Shown piece by piece: positions 25,506 through 34,980 of a stretch of DNA of 38,328 nucleotides. The stretch is from an uncultured Anaerolineae bacterium (GTDB taxonomy: Bacteria > Chloroflexota > Anaerolineae > Anaerolineales > Villigracilaceae), in NCBI GenBank assembly GCA_903838415.1, contig CAILYI010000222.1, positions 1 through 38,328 on the forward strand, written 5' to 3'. A model generated the notes under the pieces. It searched no databases, was not told where the DNA came from, and saw nothing but the letters and a program-made list of their open reading frames with translations. Numbering within the stretch: the stretch's first letter is position 1; the number at the start of each line of letters is the position of its first letter. Position numbers and translations under genes: made by a program.

Positions 25506-28500
25506 TTATCCCGATAAAAATTTACCTTCCACGACGATATCGATTACCCGTTTGTTGAGCCTGTCCAGGACATCCATCAGGCGCTCCTGCCAATTCTCGT
25601 CTTTCAGGAAGTTGCACCAGTAGGCATTTTTGCCACCGCGGATGCTTGAACCCAAATCTGAGAGCATGCGTTGGGACATGTTTTCGGTTAAGGCCGGATA
25701 GCGCAAAATGATCTGCCCCGACTCGGTGCTGACCGAAGACAGTCCAGCTGCGTCCGCGCGGAGTTTGACGCGCATCTGGTAGAAAAGGTTTTGAAACATT
25801 TCGGGAAGCGGCCCAAAACGGTCGCTGAATTCGGTCATTAACGGTTCTAGCTCGCTTTCCTCGCGCAAACTGGCGATACGGCGATACAGTCGCAGCCGCA
25901 GGTCTTGATTTGGAATGTAAGAAGCTGGGATGCCGATCGCGAGCGGCAAATCGACAGTGACAGGTTCTTTAAGTTCTTCTTCAAAGCTGGAGAAAGGCCC
26001 ACCAGATGGAACCAAGATCAGGGGTAGGGTTTCTCCATCCACTTTTCCTTCAGCGACTGCCAACATTGCGCGGCGTAGTTTCTTGACCTCGGTAGCCAGC
26101 ATCCGCGTGTAGAGATGGAATCCAACCGATGAAATATGCCCGCTTTGACGCATTCCCAGCAGTTCACCAGCGCCGCGGATTTCCAGGTCACGCATGGCGA
26201 TCGAATAGCCCGCGCCGAGCTGCGTATTCTCGGCGATGACTTCCAGCCGTTCCTGGCCTTCGACTGTCGGCGCTTTCTTGCGATGCCTGAAAAAGTAAGC
26301 GTAAGCGCGCGAGGCCGCGCGCCCCACGCGTCCGCGCAATTGGTAGAGCTGCGCCAGACCAAAGGTGTCGGCGCGGTCGATGATGAGCGTGTTGGCGTTT
26401 GGAATGTCGAGTCCACTTTCGATAATGGTGGTCGAAAGCAGGATGTCAATTTGCCCTTCGGTAAATTGATGCATGATCGAAGCCAGCTCTTTTTCGTCCA
26501 ATTGACCATGCCCAATGCCGATGCGCGCCTCAGGCACAAGCTTTTGCAGGTGCATTTTCATGGCATGAATGGTCTGGACACGATTATGGACAAAGAAAAT
26601 CTGTCCGCCGCGCTCCAACTCGCGTAAAACGGCCTGTCGCACCAGTTTGGGCGAATACGGCCCAACGTGCGTGATAATGGGCAGGCGTTCCTCGGGCGGC
26701 GTATTCAGGTTGGAAATATCGCGAACGCCCGTCAGCGCCATGTAAAGCGTGCGCGGAATGGGCGTAGCCGTCAGCGTGAGCACATCCACTTCGGTGCGCA
26801 GTTTTTTCAGGTGTTCCTTGTGGGTTACGCCAAAGCGCTGTTCCTCATCGATAATGACCAGCCCCAGGTCTTTAAACTCCACATCCTGCGACATCAAGCG
26901 GTGCGTGCCAATAATGATATCCACCTGCCCCAGCAGCAGCTTGCGGATAATTTCGGTCTGTTCGCGCGGCGTGCGGAAGCGAGAAAGCATCTCAACCGTC
27001 ACGGGGAATGCCGCCAGGCGCTGCTGAAAAGTCTCGTAGTGCTGCTGCGCCAAAACGGTGGTCGGTACCAGCACCGCCACCTGTTTTCCGTCCTGCACGG
27101 CCTTAAAAGCCGCACGCAAAGCCACCTCAGTCTTGCCGTAACCCACGTCGCCGCACAAGAGACGATCCATCGGACGCGCCTTTTCCATATCACGCTTGAT
27201 GGCGGCGATCGCCAGCGTCTGGTCAGGCGTTTCCGTATACGGGAAACTGTCTTCCAATTCTTTTTGCCACTGCGAATCAGGCTGAAACGCGTACCCGCTG
27301 ATGGTCTGACGGCTGGCGTACAACTCCAGCAAATCCTCGGCGACCTTCTTGACCGCTTCCTTGACACTGGACTTGGCATTCGTCCATTCCTGCGTCCCAA
27401 GCCGAGTCACATTCGGCTGTCCGCCTTCGGTGCCGACGTAACGTGTCAGCCGGTCAGCCTGAAACACCGGCACATAGACCTGATCGCCGCCATCATACTC
27501 AACCACCAGGAATTCCCGGTCATGGTGATCCAACACGCGCCGCACCAGCCCTAAAAAGCGCCCAATCCCATAATCCACATGGACAACGTAATCCCCGGCG
27601 CGCAAGTCAGCAAAGGCCGATTCAGGCGCCTCTGCAGCCTGTATATGGCGCGTGCTGCGCGGCGTGGGACGTTCCCAACCGAAGATTTCAGAGTCGGTGA
27701 TTAAATGGATTAGTAGATTGGGATCTGGTAAATTGGGGATTGGGGAATCATTCCCTTGCAGGCGGAGTACCCAACCCTCGGACAGAGATGCTTCGATAAA
27801 CTGGATGCGCTCCGCTCCAAACTCCCCGGCTAAGTGTTCCCGCCACAACTCTTCCAGCCTCTCACGCTGACGGCTGACGATCACGACCCGGTCGCCCTGC
27901 CCGATTAAACCGGAAAGGTACTCAACGAACGGTTTTAATCGCCCCCCAAATCTCTGGTCATGCCCAAAAATGTCAGCAAAAGTGGTGTCAGCTTCTCCAC
28001 TGCCGCGTTCATCCAAAGTTGAACGCCCCAATTCCAGCCACGGATGACTCTGAACAGAATCCAACACCTCGGACCAGGTCAGATATGGAACAGGGAAATC
28101 TCCCGAAAGCGTGCCCTCGTTAATGGATTCCTGCCGAAACTTGACGGCTTGCTCCTCCACCTCGGTCACCATCGCCTCTGACAGGGAAACATCATCCACC
28201 AACACCATTCCGCGTGGAGGTAAATAATCAAGAATGGAAGCCGGGAATTCGTGCAAAAGCGGAATGTGAAATTCGGTAAACTCGGTATCTTGCAACCCAG
28301 TATCCAAATTTCCCTTTTTTGCATTTTCCTGAACTAAAAATTCCCGCGCCGGAGTCACCAAAACCCCTTCCAACTGCGCCACCGTTCTCTGCGAAACCGG
28401 ATCAAAACGACGGATGGTTTCAATTTCATCGCCAAAAAAATCCAGCCGGGCAGGAAGTCGGTCTGACATCACCCAGATATCGAGAATCCCGCCTCGCCGT

Positions 28501-29048
28501 GAGAACTGTCCCGGCTCGACGACAATATCCGCTATCTGGTAGCCAATCGCAATCCACAAACGGATGAGCACATCTGGCTGAATTTCCTGCCCAACTGACA
28601 GCCGCTTGCTACCTTTGAGAAAATCGCGGCGCGGCAGCGTGCGCGTCATCACTGCCCGCGCCGAGGCCACGATCACCGGCGGCGTGGCAGGTTTCTCAGC
28701 AAATGGAAGATGATAGGCGGCAAGCGCCGTCAAAGCCTGCAGACGCTCACGACGGGTGGTATTCCCCCAGGCCGCGTCCTCGTAAAACAGCGGATTCGGC
28801 TCTGAGAACAGATAGCGCGAAGTAGAAGGCAGCCAAAAACCCAATTCATCATACAACGCCAGGGCATGATCAGCCCGGTCAGTCAGCAATAAAATCGGAC
28901 GGGTCAAATCGCCCTGCAACGCCGCCAACAACGGCAAACGCGCCGCGCGTGGCAAGCCAAGGCCGGAGAGTTGTTTATCCTCCTGAACCTGCTTCAGGAG
29001 AGACTGGTATTCAAGCGTTGAGCGAAAGAAGGAAAGAATCGAGTCCAT
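25506..29048 (-). CDS. mfd: Transcription-repair coupling factor
   Basis: ATP-dependent translocase that removes stalled RNA polymerase and recruits UvrA to the lesion. The product is 1180 residues. It has an N-terminal UvrB-like module, a CarD-type RNA-polymerase-interaction domain beginning at [18 protein letters not shown], a helicase core with Walker [21 protein letters not shown] box [22 protein letters not shown] and [10 protein letters not shown], and a C-terminal TRCF domain. The start is the ATG at 29048 ([10 protein letters not shown]); upstream in-frame sequence is repeat DNA. Around residues 428-448 the protein contains a Pro/Asn/Leu-rich stretch encoded by the same repeat type found upstream. 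It follows pth, the common pth-mfd order. Confidence 0.97.
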   Translation of the reverse strand: MDSILSFFRSTLEYQSLLKQVQEDKQLSGLGLPRAARLPLLAALQGDLTRPILLLTDRADHALALYDELGFWLPSTSRYLFSEPNPLFYEDAAWGNTTRRERLQALTALAAYHLPFAEKPATPPVIVASARAVMTRTLPRRDFLKGSKRLSVGQEIQPDVLIRLWIAIGYQIADIVVEPGQFSRRGGILDIWVMSDRLPARLDFFGDEIETIRRFDPVSQRTVAQLEGVLVTPAREFLVQENAKKGNLDTGLQDTEFTEFHIPLLHEFPASILDYLPPRGMVLVDDVSLSEAMVTEVEEQAVKFRQESINEGTLSGDFPVPYLTWSEVLDSVQSHPWLELGRSTLDERGSGEADTTFADIFGHDQRFGGRLKPFVEYLSGLIGQGDRVVIVSRQRERLEELWREHLAGEFGAERIQFIEASLSEGWVLRLQGNDSPIPNLPDPNLLIHLITDSEIFGWERPTPRSTRHIQAAEAPESAFADLRAGDYVVHVDYGIGRFLGLVRRVLDHHDREFLVVEYDGGDQVYVPVFQADRLTRYVGTEGGQPNVTRLGTQEWTNAKSSVKEAVKKVAEDLLELYASRQTISGYAFQPDSQWQKELEDSFPYTETPDQTLAIAAIKRDMEKARPMDRLLCGDVGYGKTEVALRAAFKAVQDGKQVAVLVPTTVLAQQHYETFQQRLAAFPVTVEMLSRFRTPREQTEIIRKLLLGQVDIIIGTHRLMSQDVEFKDLGLVIIDEEQRFGVTHKEHLKKLRTEVDVLTLTATPIPRTLYMALTGVRDISNLNTPPEERLPIITHVGPYSPKLVRQAVLRELERGGQIFFVHNRVQTIHAMKMHLQKLVPEARIGIGHGQLDEKELASIMHQFTEGQIDILLSTTIIESGLDIPNANTLIIDRADTFGLAQLYQLRGRVGRAASRAYAYFFRHRKKAPTVEGQERLEVIAENTQLGAGYSIAMRDLEIRGAGELLGMRQSGHISSVGFHLYTRMLATEVKKLRRAMLAVAEGKVDGETLPLILVPSGGPFSSFEEELKEPVTVDLPLAIGIPASYIPNQDLRLRLYRRIASLREESELEPLMTEFSDRFGPLPEMFQNLFYQMRVKLRADAAGLSSVSTESGQIILRYPALTENMSQRMLSDLGSSIRGGKNAYWCNFLKDENWQERLMDVLDRLNKRVIDIVVEGKFLSG
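27708..27765. repeat. Short A/T-G repeat inside mfd
   Basis: The plus strand reads TAGATTGGGATCTGGTAAAT (27714-27733), then TGGGGATTGGGGAATCA. It shares TAGATTGGGA and the GGTA-R-ATTGGG rhythm with the repeat between pth and mfd, in the same strand sense as that repeat's reverse complement. It adds about 20 residues to Mfd without breaking the frame. Confidence 0.6.
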
Positions 29049-29064
29049 GAGTTGAAAAGAGGGG

Positions 29065-29165
29065 TATATGTAGATTGGTATGTTGGTAAAGCGGTAGAGC
29101 GGTAATTTGGTTAACTTTCCCAATCTACCAATTTCCCAATCTACCAACCTCCCAATTCCCCATCC
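29065..29165. repeat. Low-complexity tandem and inverted repeat between pth and mfd
   Basis: TTTCCCAATCTACCAA occurs twice in tandem (29116-29131 and 29132-29147), followed by a partial copy. An inverted relative (TAGATTGGTATGTTGGTAA) lies at 29071-29089. The region can form a long imperfect hairpin in front of mfd. Confidence 0.8.
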
Positions 29166-29166
29166 C

Positions 29167-29754
29167 TTATTTCTCCATAATGCCGTTGAACTTATTCATC
29201 GCTGCATTCAAACCTTCCGCCATCCAAGTCAAAGCGGCATCAGCGGCGCGATCAAGCGTTTCAGAGACAGCGAGAAGTTCTTTTTGGGAGAATTCCTGCA
29301 AAACATAGGCAGCAGCATCCATACGGCCCGGCGGACGGTCAATCCCCAGGCGCAAGCGCGCAAATTCGGGCGTACCCAACTGATCGATCGTCGATTTAAT
29401 GCCCTTTTGGCCACCCGCGCCCCCACCAGGGCGCATGCGGATAGTACAAAACTGCAAATCCAGATCATCGTGCGCAATCAAAACATGATCAAGCGGCAGC
29501 TTATAAAAACTGACAAGTCCCTGCACCGATTGCCCGGAGAGATTCATAAAGGTCTGCGGCTTGGCAAGAATCAACTTCTGACCTTCATGCTGGGCAGTAA
29601 TCACAATCGCCTTCGACTGTACCTTCATTCCACGCGCAGTCAGACGCGCAGTCAGACGATCAACCAGCATAAAGCCAATGTTATGACGAGTCTGGGTATA
29701 CTCTCGGCCCGGGTTGCCCAAGCCAACGATAAGATACGGGAAATTTTCAGTCAT
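29167..29754 (-). CDS. pth: Peptidyl-tRNA hydrolase
   Basis: Cleaves peptidyl-tRNA released by stalled ribosomes and so recycles tRNA. The 195-residue protein has the family's key residues: N14 in GLGNPG, catalytic H24 in TRHNIGF, N71 in TFMNLSG and D96 in AHDDLDL, plus the GGGAGGQKGIKS loop. Length is normal. It lies downstream of the stalked membrane protein (16-base gap) and upstream of mfd; pth-mfd adjacency is common in bacteria. Confidence 0.97.
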   Translation of the reverse strand: MTENFPYLIVGLGNPGREYTQTRHNIGFMLVDRLTARLTARGMKVQSKAIVITAQHEGQKLILAKPQTFMNLSGQSVQGLVSFYKLPLDHVLIAHDDLDLQFCTIRMRPGGGAGGQKGIKSTIDQLGTPEFARLRLGIDRPPGRMDAAAYVLQEFSQKELLAVSETLDRAADAALTWMAEGLNAAMNKFNGIMEK

Positions 29755-29770
29755 TTAGTTTGGAAACCCA

Positions 29771-30445
29771 TCACGAATTCTTATGGCGCAAGGAGAAAAT
29801 AAAACCGGCGAAAACAAAAACGATTACCACCGCCAACACACCTTTCCCCAAATAAATCAGGATATCCTGTGTATCAAGCTCGGCTGGATTCGTTGGAAAA
29901 GGCGGGGACACGGTGGGCGAAGGAGCTACCGTAGAAGTAGCCACAGCCGGAGCTTCCTGTGGGAAAAATTGAGTTTTCGTGGCTGTTGGAGTAAGCTCAG
30001 CAGTTGCAGGTTCAAGCAAAGCACTATTCTGAACTCGAACATGCAACTTATATTCCTGCGTTCCATCCGCAGCGAGAAAGCGCAGGCGCAAAACATAGAA
30101 ACCGTCAGAAATGACAGTCGTATCCCAGGAAATCAGCAAGCCCTCAGAAACAGGATCAGCGGATTGAGACAGGGCAAACCACGTGCCAGTCAGGTCATCA
30201 GCGTATGAAAAGGATAAATCCCACGCTGATAGCGTCGTCCCGGAGATATCAACCACTCCAGATAGTACAGCGCCATCCTGCAAGGAAGAAAACCCCACTG
30301 AAACCGGCATCACGGTTCCAGATAGCTCCGTCCCTACTGGCGTGGGAGTGGCTGTGACCTCCTGCGCAGACACCGGTTGTGGAACCAACCTCCACAAAGC
30401 GCAAAACGCAAGCAACAAAGCGAAAAATATTGAGCGGCGGCGCAT
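29771..30445 (-). CDS. Exported membrane-anchored protein with Pro/Thr stalk
   Basis: A 224-residue type I membrane protein of unknown function. It has a signal peptide (1-27, cleavage likely after VSA), an extracellular beta-sandwich-like domain (about 45-145, with FSSLQDGAVLSGVVDISG and SDGFYVLRLRFLAADG), a Pro/Thr-rich stalk (about 150-190), a membrane helix (about 196-217) and a basic tail SLRHKNS. The start is the ATG at 30445, which overlaps the stop of the preceding small gene as TAATG; an upstream extension to 30580 has no signal-peptide logic. It is therefore translationally coupled to the microprotein and lies 16 bases upstream of pth. The beta domain resembles Ig-like binding modules. 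Confidence 0.78.
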   Translation of the reverse strand: MRRRSIFFALLLAFCALWRLVPQPVSAQEVTATPTPVGTELSGTVMPVSVGFSSLQDGAVLSGVVDISGTTLSAWDLSFSYADDLTGTWFALSQSADPVSEGLLISWDTTVISDGFYVLRLRFLAADGTQEYKLHVRVQNSALLEPATAELTPTATKTQFFPQEAPAVATSTVAPSPTVSPPFPTNPAELDTQDILIYLGKGVLAVVIVFVFAGFIFSLRHKNS

Positions 30446-30645
30446 TAAAAACCGAAATTGCCCCAATTGGTACCGGTCAACACAGAACAAACCAGCCCCA
30501 CAAAGACAATAAACAAAACCACGCCACAACCGCACCCGCAGCAACCGCCGCGCCCAAAACCAAACTTCCGCTGCGCCCAATCAAAAACACTATCGATCAA
30601 AAAAAGCTTAAGCAAGCCAGAAAGACATCCAGGACGGTTATTCAT
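30445..30645 (-). CDS. Cys/Gly-rich membrane microprotein
   Basis: A 66-residue protein that I do not recognise. It has an amphipathic N-terminal part (CLSGLLKLFLIDSVFDWAQR), a GRGGCCGCGCG cluster (Cys at 35, 36, 38, 40) and one membrane helix (about 41-57) with another Cys at 53. It is credible because AAGGAGG lies five bases before the ATG at 30645 and because its stop overlaps the next start (TAATG). An in-frame ATG at 30684 lies inside or before the predicted promoter, so it is unlikely. The four-Cys cluster next to the membrane could bind metal or be lipidated; both are guesses. It leads the microprotein, stalk protein, pth and mfd run. Confidence 0.75.
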   Translation of the reverse strand: MNNRPGCLSGLLKLFLIDSVFDWAQRKFGFGRGGCCGCGCGVVLFIVFVGLVCSVLTGTNWGNFGF

Positions 30646-30674
30646 GCGATCCTCCTTCAGATGAGCAACTGTTG

Positions 30675-30703
30675 AGTTTAACATGAAATACGCGCTTTGG
30701 CAA
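30675..30703 (-). promoter_or_regulatory. Predicted promoter of the microprotein-pth-mfd run
   Basis: On the minus strand TTGCCA (30698-30703) and TAAACT (30675-30680) are spaced by 17 bp, with TGT directly before the -10. The transcript would start about 25 bases before the ATG at 30645. Confidence 0.45.
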
Positions 30704-30841
30704 AAGAGGGTTGTGAGCGAAATCAGCCAGGTTTAGCGTTGATAGCAAAATCGCACCATTACCCATCACGAACTAGATCATCGAAGCAAATCGCCTATTT
30801 GGAGCAATTTTCAGTTCAGGCACACCCAAATATGCTGGCTA

Positions 30842-32728
30842 TTATTCACTTTCCATGGAAATTTCGTAATAAAAGCTATTTCCCTTTAGGCGTTCTTCGT
30901 CTGCAAACTTGACGCAAAACTTGTTTACTCCACCAATATTTTGAATGCTATTGGTTTTTGTGATAAGAAACACCAACTTATCAGGCCCATTCACCGTTTT
31001 AAAATCCTGCATACGTAGACCCATTATTATTGAGTCGCCGGGATACAATGCCCTGATAGCATCGTATAAACCCAAGAAATAATCATCGCCGAAATTTAAA
31101 TCAAATAATACGGGTAGTCCTTCGGTATTGAAACTTTTATAAATGGTAACAAGTTCTTTTTTTCGAATGTTTGGAATAAAGCCAAATTTTGTTGCATTCT
31201 CCAATATGTTTACATAATTGCCCCCTGAAACTTGTAACGTAAGGGGTTCGTATCCGGCGGAGCAAGGGATTTCGGGAATCGTGGTAGGTGCGCGCCCAGT
31301 CATTTTGAGGGTAATTGGACCGACAAAGGCAGCTCCGATCAAAACAAGGGCAAATATCTCAGGAATTCGCCAGTTAATACCGGTAGGTTCTTCAGATTCA
31401 TTATCCAGCTTCAACGAAAAAGCATAACCAATGACCAGCGCGTTGATTGGAATCGTTGCAGTGATGGCACGTATCCCCTCGTCAATCGGCGGCAGAAAAG
31501 ACACAGATAGGAAACAACCAGTAAAAATAATCAATAAAAAGGAAGCAAATGGGGTTTGTCGGTTCATCCACAGCCTATACAATCCAACAATGGTGAGTGC
31601 ATAGAGTATATAGCTTATTAATTTTTGGTCATTCCCGAAATACATATACTGGAACATGGTTTGCGGTATCAGGTAATCTTGAAACGATCTTAAAATACCG
31701 ATAATCAGGTTTAGAGGATTATTTTTGATTAACTCAAAGGCAATTTTGTAAGGGTCTGCTCCTGATGGCGCTGACCACCAGCCTTTGTAACCTGCAGCAA
31801 GTCCGTAAAGAGTAGTACCAAAATTTGAAAACAGTTGTCCGTCCTTGCTACCAATGATTTTAGCCAGAAAATAATTGGCGAGAAATGCCAGCGTTATGGC
31901 TCCGATTATCGCGACGACAATTTTCCACGAATTCTTCGGCTTTCTAGCGTAGAAAAAAGCGGCCCAAAGCACCAAGGCGGGTAGAGCAAAAAAAGCCCCG
32001 GCCCGAGCATTCAGAGCTGCTGAGAGCGAAAACGCTCCAATAACGATAGAAGTGAAAGATCGAGTTCTTATCCCTTTTAAAAGAATGGCCAGGGCCAGAG
32101 TCCCAAGAGGCAACCCAAGATTCTCAGTCAAAACCCGACCTACAAATCCGTGACCTTCATAGCAATAAAATGTGATGACAAGCACCATACCCGCCGCAAT
32201 CGGCCCGATATGTTTCCTGATTTCGATAGCCAGCATATAGGCTGAAACAGCAGTAATAAGGCAGAAAATCCCCAGTGCGATCTGTAAATTATTGCCGGTT
32301 ATGGCTAAAAAAAAGGCTAACAATCCGGTAAACATAGGGCGCCTTGTTGAAAAAGATGAAAAACTCAAGCCGTACAACAGGCGATTGGCATCCTTAAGGA
32401 AAATTATGGCATCATTGAACGGAAAAAGTCCCAAGAAAATGCTATGATCGAAAGTCAGTCCGCGCCAAACCCAGCTTAACGGCAGGAAAAACAGCCCTAT
32501 GGTAAACACCAGGGCAACTGTTTTGGATAGCAGTTGAGTGGAATTGAATATCGCGGCAGCCCCCATCAATAGAACGAAAAAGACAAGTATTGTATTCAAG
32601 TGGGGTGGAAGTCGAAAATATCCAATATAGAAAACGTATATAAAAGCCGAACCCCCGATCAGGGTTAGGAGCTGGTATATCAATCTTCCTTTCAAACCGT
32701 TGCTAATCCTGGTTAAATTATTTACCAT
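30842..32728 (-). CDS. GT-C-like membrane glycosyltransferase
   Basis: A 628-residue protein with about twelve helices. After the second or third helix it has an acidic loop (GLFPFNDAIIFLKDANRLLYG), then RRPMFTGLLAFFLAITGNN, and FVGRVLTENLGLPLGTLAL; these fit PMT-like GT-C enzymes. The C-terminal 150 residues form a soluble, probably extracellular domain (VSGGNYVNILENATKFGFIP and onward). The ATG at 32728 follows AAGG. The gene is AT-rich compared with pth and mfd and borders transposase remnants, suggesting acquisition as part of a glycan island. Donor and acceptor are unknown. Confidence 0.68.
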   Translation of the reverse strand: MVNNLTRISNGLKGRLIYQLLTLIGGSAFIYVFYIGYFRLPPHLNTILVFFVLLMGAAAIFNSTQLLSKTVALVFTIGLFFLPLSWVWRGLTFDHSIFLGLFPFNDAIIFLKDANRLLYGLSFSSFSTRRPMFTGLLAFFLAITGNNLQIALGIFCLITAVSAYMLAIEIRKHIGPIAAGMVLVITFYCYEGHGFVGRVLTENLGLPLGTLALAILLKGIRTRSFTSIVIGAFSLSAALNARAGAFFALPALVLWAAFFYARKPKNSWKIVVAIIGAITLAFLANYFLAKIIGSKDGQLFSNFGTTLYGLAAGYKGWWSAPSGADPYKIAFELIKNNPLNLIIGILRSFQDYLIPQTMFQYMYFGNDQKLISYILYALTIVGLYRLWMNRQTPFASFLLIIFTGCFLSVSFLPPIDEGIRAITATIPINALVIGYAFSLKLDNESEEPTGINWRIPEIFALVLIGAAFVGPITLKMTGRAPTTIPEIPCSAGYEPLTLQVSGGNYVNILENATKFGFIPNIRKKELVTIYKSFNTEGLPVLFDLNFGDDYFLGLYDAIRALYPGDSIIMGLRMQDFKTVNGPDKLVFLITKTNSIQNIGGVNKFCVKFADEERLKGNSFYYEISMESE

Positions 32729-32797
32729 GGTTTGCCTTATTCATTGGGTGAAGTACTTTGTGATCTTCGCCCGTTTTTCGGGCTTAAGTTAAACAAG

Positions 32798-33185
32798 ATT
32801 TCGATGCCTTTCATCAAATTCAACCGGGGGCAAATATCTCATCGTCGAATGTAATCTGATCGTATTATAAAAGACCTCTAGTATTCAAGGTGAGTTCTTG
32901 CGTCTTCCCGGATTTTGTATTTCTTCTGATGATGGGCCTCTCATTTTTCAGCGTGCTCCAGAAGCTTTCCACCACTGCGTTGTCCCAACAATTAGCCGTC
33001 CGGCTCATGCTGAGCCTCGATCTGGTTGGCCAAAAGTATATCGCGGATTTGCGGCTCGCGTACTTGTGAGCCTCGTCCCGTGCGGCACATTAAACCGCCA
33101 CGTGTTTGGCATTGAATAAGTGCCTTCCAGAAAGCTTTTTCAACCAATTCTTCGTCGTAACCACATGGTCAGGGGCATTGAATCT
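32798..33185 (-). pseudogene. Decayed IS3-family transposase (orfB, DDE integrase part)
   Basis: On the minus strand several frames together spell an IS3-type orfB C-terminal half. LVEKAFWKALI lies near 33130-33150, a broken DRGSQYASRK segment near 33040-33080, NCWDNAVVESFWSTLKNE (carrying the catalytic Glu) at about 32940-32996, and EVFYNTIRLHSTMRYLPP at about 32826-32878, ending EFDERHR. At least three small indels and in-frame stops interrupt it, and no orfA or terminal repeat is visible. The gap between two GT-C-like genes (32729-33225) holds nothing else I can support. It is a non-functional remnant that marks an old insertion. Confidence 0.8.
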
Positions 33186-33225
33186 GTATTATCAGCACAA
33201 AAGATTTGAGAAAATCTCTGATAAA

Positions 33226-34791
33226 ATGATGCGCACAATGGGCGTCGCGCAAAAGGAAACTCTCGTGGTCAAAAAATTTCGTGAGCTACCCGAAAATCAA
33301 AAAATCAACTTGATAATCCTTTTTATCGGGATTATTTCATTTTTAATTGCAGCAAATATTTTGAACGCATTTTTTCTGGGTGAAGATGAAGCATTATTCA
33401 TCCGTTTGGCAAGATCTGTGCTGGATTATATGCGCAGAGGCGATTTTAGAAATTTTTGCGCGTCTTTGTTATCTCATGATCATCCGCCTATCCCAATCTT
33501 AATGGTTACGCCTTTTATATATTTCATGGGATACAACGAAGCCGCATTACGAATGCCGAATATCCTACTTTGGGCTGTTAACTGTATGGTAGCCACGAAA
33601 ATAGGTTGGCGATTGTCAGGGCTGAGAACAGGAATACTGACGGGCTTATTTCTGGCCATAAGCGGGATATTCGATTTTCAGGGATTGGGTTTTGGTGCTG
33701 CCGGGGAAACCTTATCAGTATTACTACTAATAAATATCCTAATAGATGATTTCGAATGGCATCTGGAAACCCGCCGGGCAAGAATGAAGTATTTATGGGG
33801 CGGAGTTTACCTAGCAATTGGATATATGTTTTTCACTTCTACATTACCAGTGATCGCTTTTTACCATTTAGTTTTTCTTTACAAATTGCTAAAAGCCAAT
33901 CCGAATAAAATTGCATTTCGAAATTACGTTTTTTACACTCTTCCAGTAGTGGGTTTTTATTTAGCCTATAACGCCGTATTTTTAGGGATTCCAGCTTACG
34001 ACATGTATTTTTATGGTGTCGGTCCTTACGGTCAATTACGGCAAAACCTTGGTAGAGCGGGTGTTTCTCATCTAAATATCGAATCACTTGGGGTAAATTT
34101 ACGAATACTAAATTGGTATGTGTTCCCATTTACATCATGGATGGTTTTATTAACAGGAATTTATTATCAAATAAGAAAATATTCAAGAATTTTTATCATA
34201 CTAGGTGGGTATGGCGCAATATGGTCTTTTTATTTGATGGGCAATACAGGTCAGCATTTTCTTGCATATTTTTGCTGGCTTGCCCCATTCGGCATTGCGA
34301 CCATTGACCAGCTAATTCTAAAATTAAAGGGAAAAATTGGCATTATTCTCTGGGCTGTTGTCTTCATGTGCATGTTTATATGGACATATTATGCTCACAT
34401 TAAAACATACACGTATGATAACTATCCACGTTCGCTTGTTTCGATAACTTGGGGAGAAAATCTTGGTTGGATTAATAACATTTACAGACCAATGCACAAA
34501 ATCGCAAATACACTCGACGAAAACCTAGGCCCCAATGGAAAATTTATTTCAATCATAGACGGCGCCTTGGTTTTATATTACTTCCCGGATGAAACCAAGT
34601 CTATCAATTCACAATTAGTAGAGATCCAGCAAGAATCGACCGAACCATGTCTCTGGATGTCGCTGGATACTGTTAAATCAAATAAGATTCGTGCCGTAGT
34701 TTCTTATGCAAACCAAACAGTTTGCCCGGAAATTGTCGGAGAAGTTATCAATTATCCTGGTTCTAATTTGAAATTGACCTTATTAAAATAG
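33226..34791 (+). CDS. GT-C-like (PMT/ArnT-type) membrane glycosyltransferase
   Basis: A protein of 521 residues from the ATG at 33226. About eleven helices. The first external loop carries FFLGEDEALFIRLARSVL, then SLLSHDHPPIPILMVTPFIY and NEAALRMPNILLW. The Glu-Asp-Glu pair, His-Pro-Pro and the Glu-x-x-x-Arg-x-Pro pattern are characteristic of PMT/ArnT GT-C enzymes that transfer sugars from polyprenyl phosphate. The start is uncertain: a GTG at 33265 has AAAGGA seven bases upstream and gives 508 residues; sequence upstream of 33226 belongs to the IS3 remnant. AT-rich. A terminator follows at 34884 and the flippase gene comes next, so envelope polysaccharide or protein glycosylation is likely. 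Confidence 0.75.
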   Translation: MMRTMGVAQKETLVVKKFRELPENQKINLIILFIGIISFLIAANILNAFFLGEDEALFIRLARSVLDYMRRGDFRNFCASLLSHDHPPIPILMVTPFIYFMGYNEAALRMPNILLWAVNCMVATKIGWRLSGLRTGILTGLFLAISGIFDFQGLGFGAAGETLSVLLLINILIDDFEWHLETRRARMKYLWGGVYLAIGYMFFTSTLPVIAFYHLVFLYKLLKANPNKIAFRNYVFYTLPVVGFYLAYNAVFLGIPAYDMYFYGVGPYGQLRQNLGRAGVSHLNIESLGVNLRILNWYVFPFTSWMVLLTGIYYQIRKYSRIFIILGGYGAIWSFYLMGNTGQHFLAYFCWLAPFGIATIDQLILKLKGKIGIILWAVVFMCMFIWTYYAHIKTYTYDNYPRSLVSITWGENLGWINNIYRPMHKIANTLDENLGPNGKFISIIDGALVLYYFPDETKSINSQLVEIQQESTEPCLWMSLDTVKSNKIRAVVSYANQTVCPEIVGEVINYPGSNLKLTLLK

Positions 34792-34883
34792 CGCCTGTAA
34801 GAAATATATCGTCGCACTCAATATGCAACAATATAGGTAATAAAAAATTAGAACTGCTAAAATGTTTATCAATTCCGTTCTAC

Positions 34884-34922
34884 AAAAGGCATCTACTGAA
34901 TTATCAAGCCTAGATGCCTTTT
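34884..34922 (+). terminator. Terminator between the GT-C-like gene and the flippase gene
   Basis: A 12-bp perfect stem (34884-34895 with 34911-34922), 15-nt loop, ending in TTTTATTG. Confidence 0.8.
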
Positions 34923-34923
34923 A

Positions 34924-34953
34924 TTGTCGAGTTTCATCTCTCAAGAGTATAAT
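34924..34953 (+). promoter_or_regulatory. Predicted promoter of the flippase gene
   Basis: TTGTCG (34924-34929) and a perfect TATAAT (34948-34953) are spaced by 18 bp, directly after the terminator stem. Confidence 0.65.
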
Positions 34954-34980
34954 TTCACCTGCAGGAGTCTGCACCAATTC

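Noticed and set aside
26667..27554. 295-codon plus-strand frame over mfd
   Set aside because: It mirrors conserved Mfd helicase codons; the translation is His/Arg-rich without domains.
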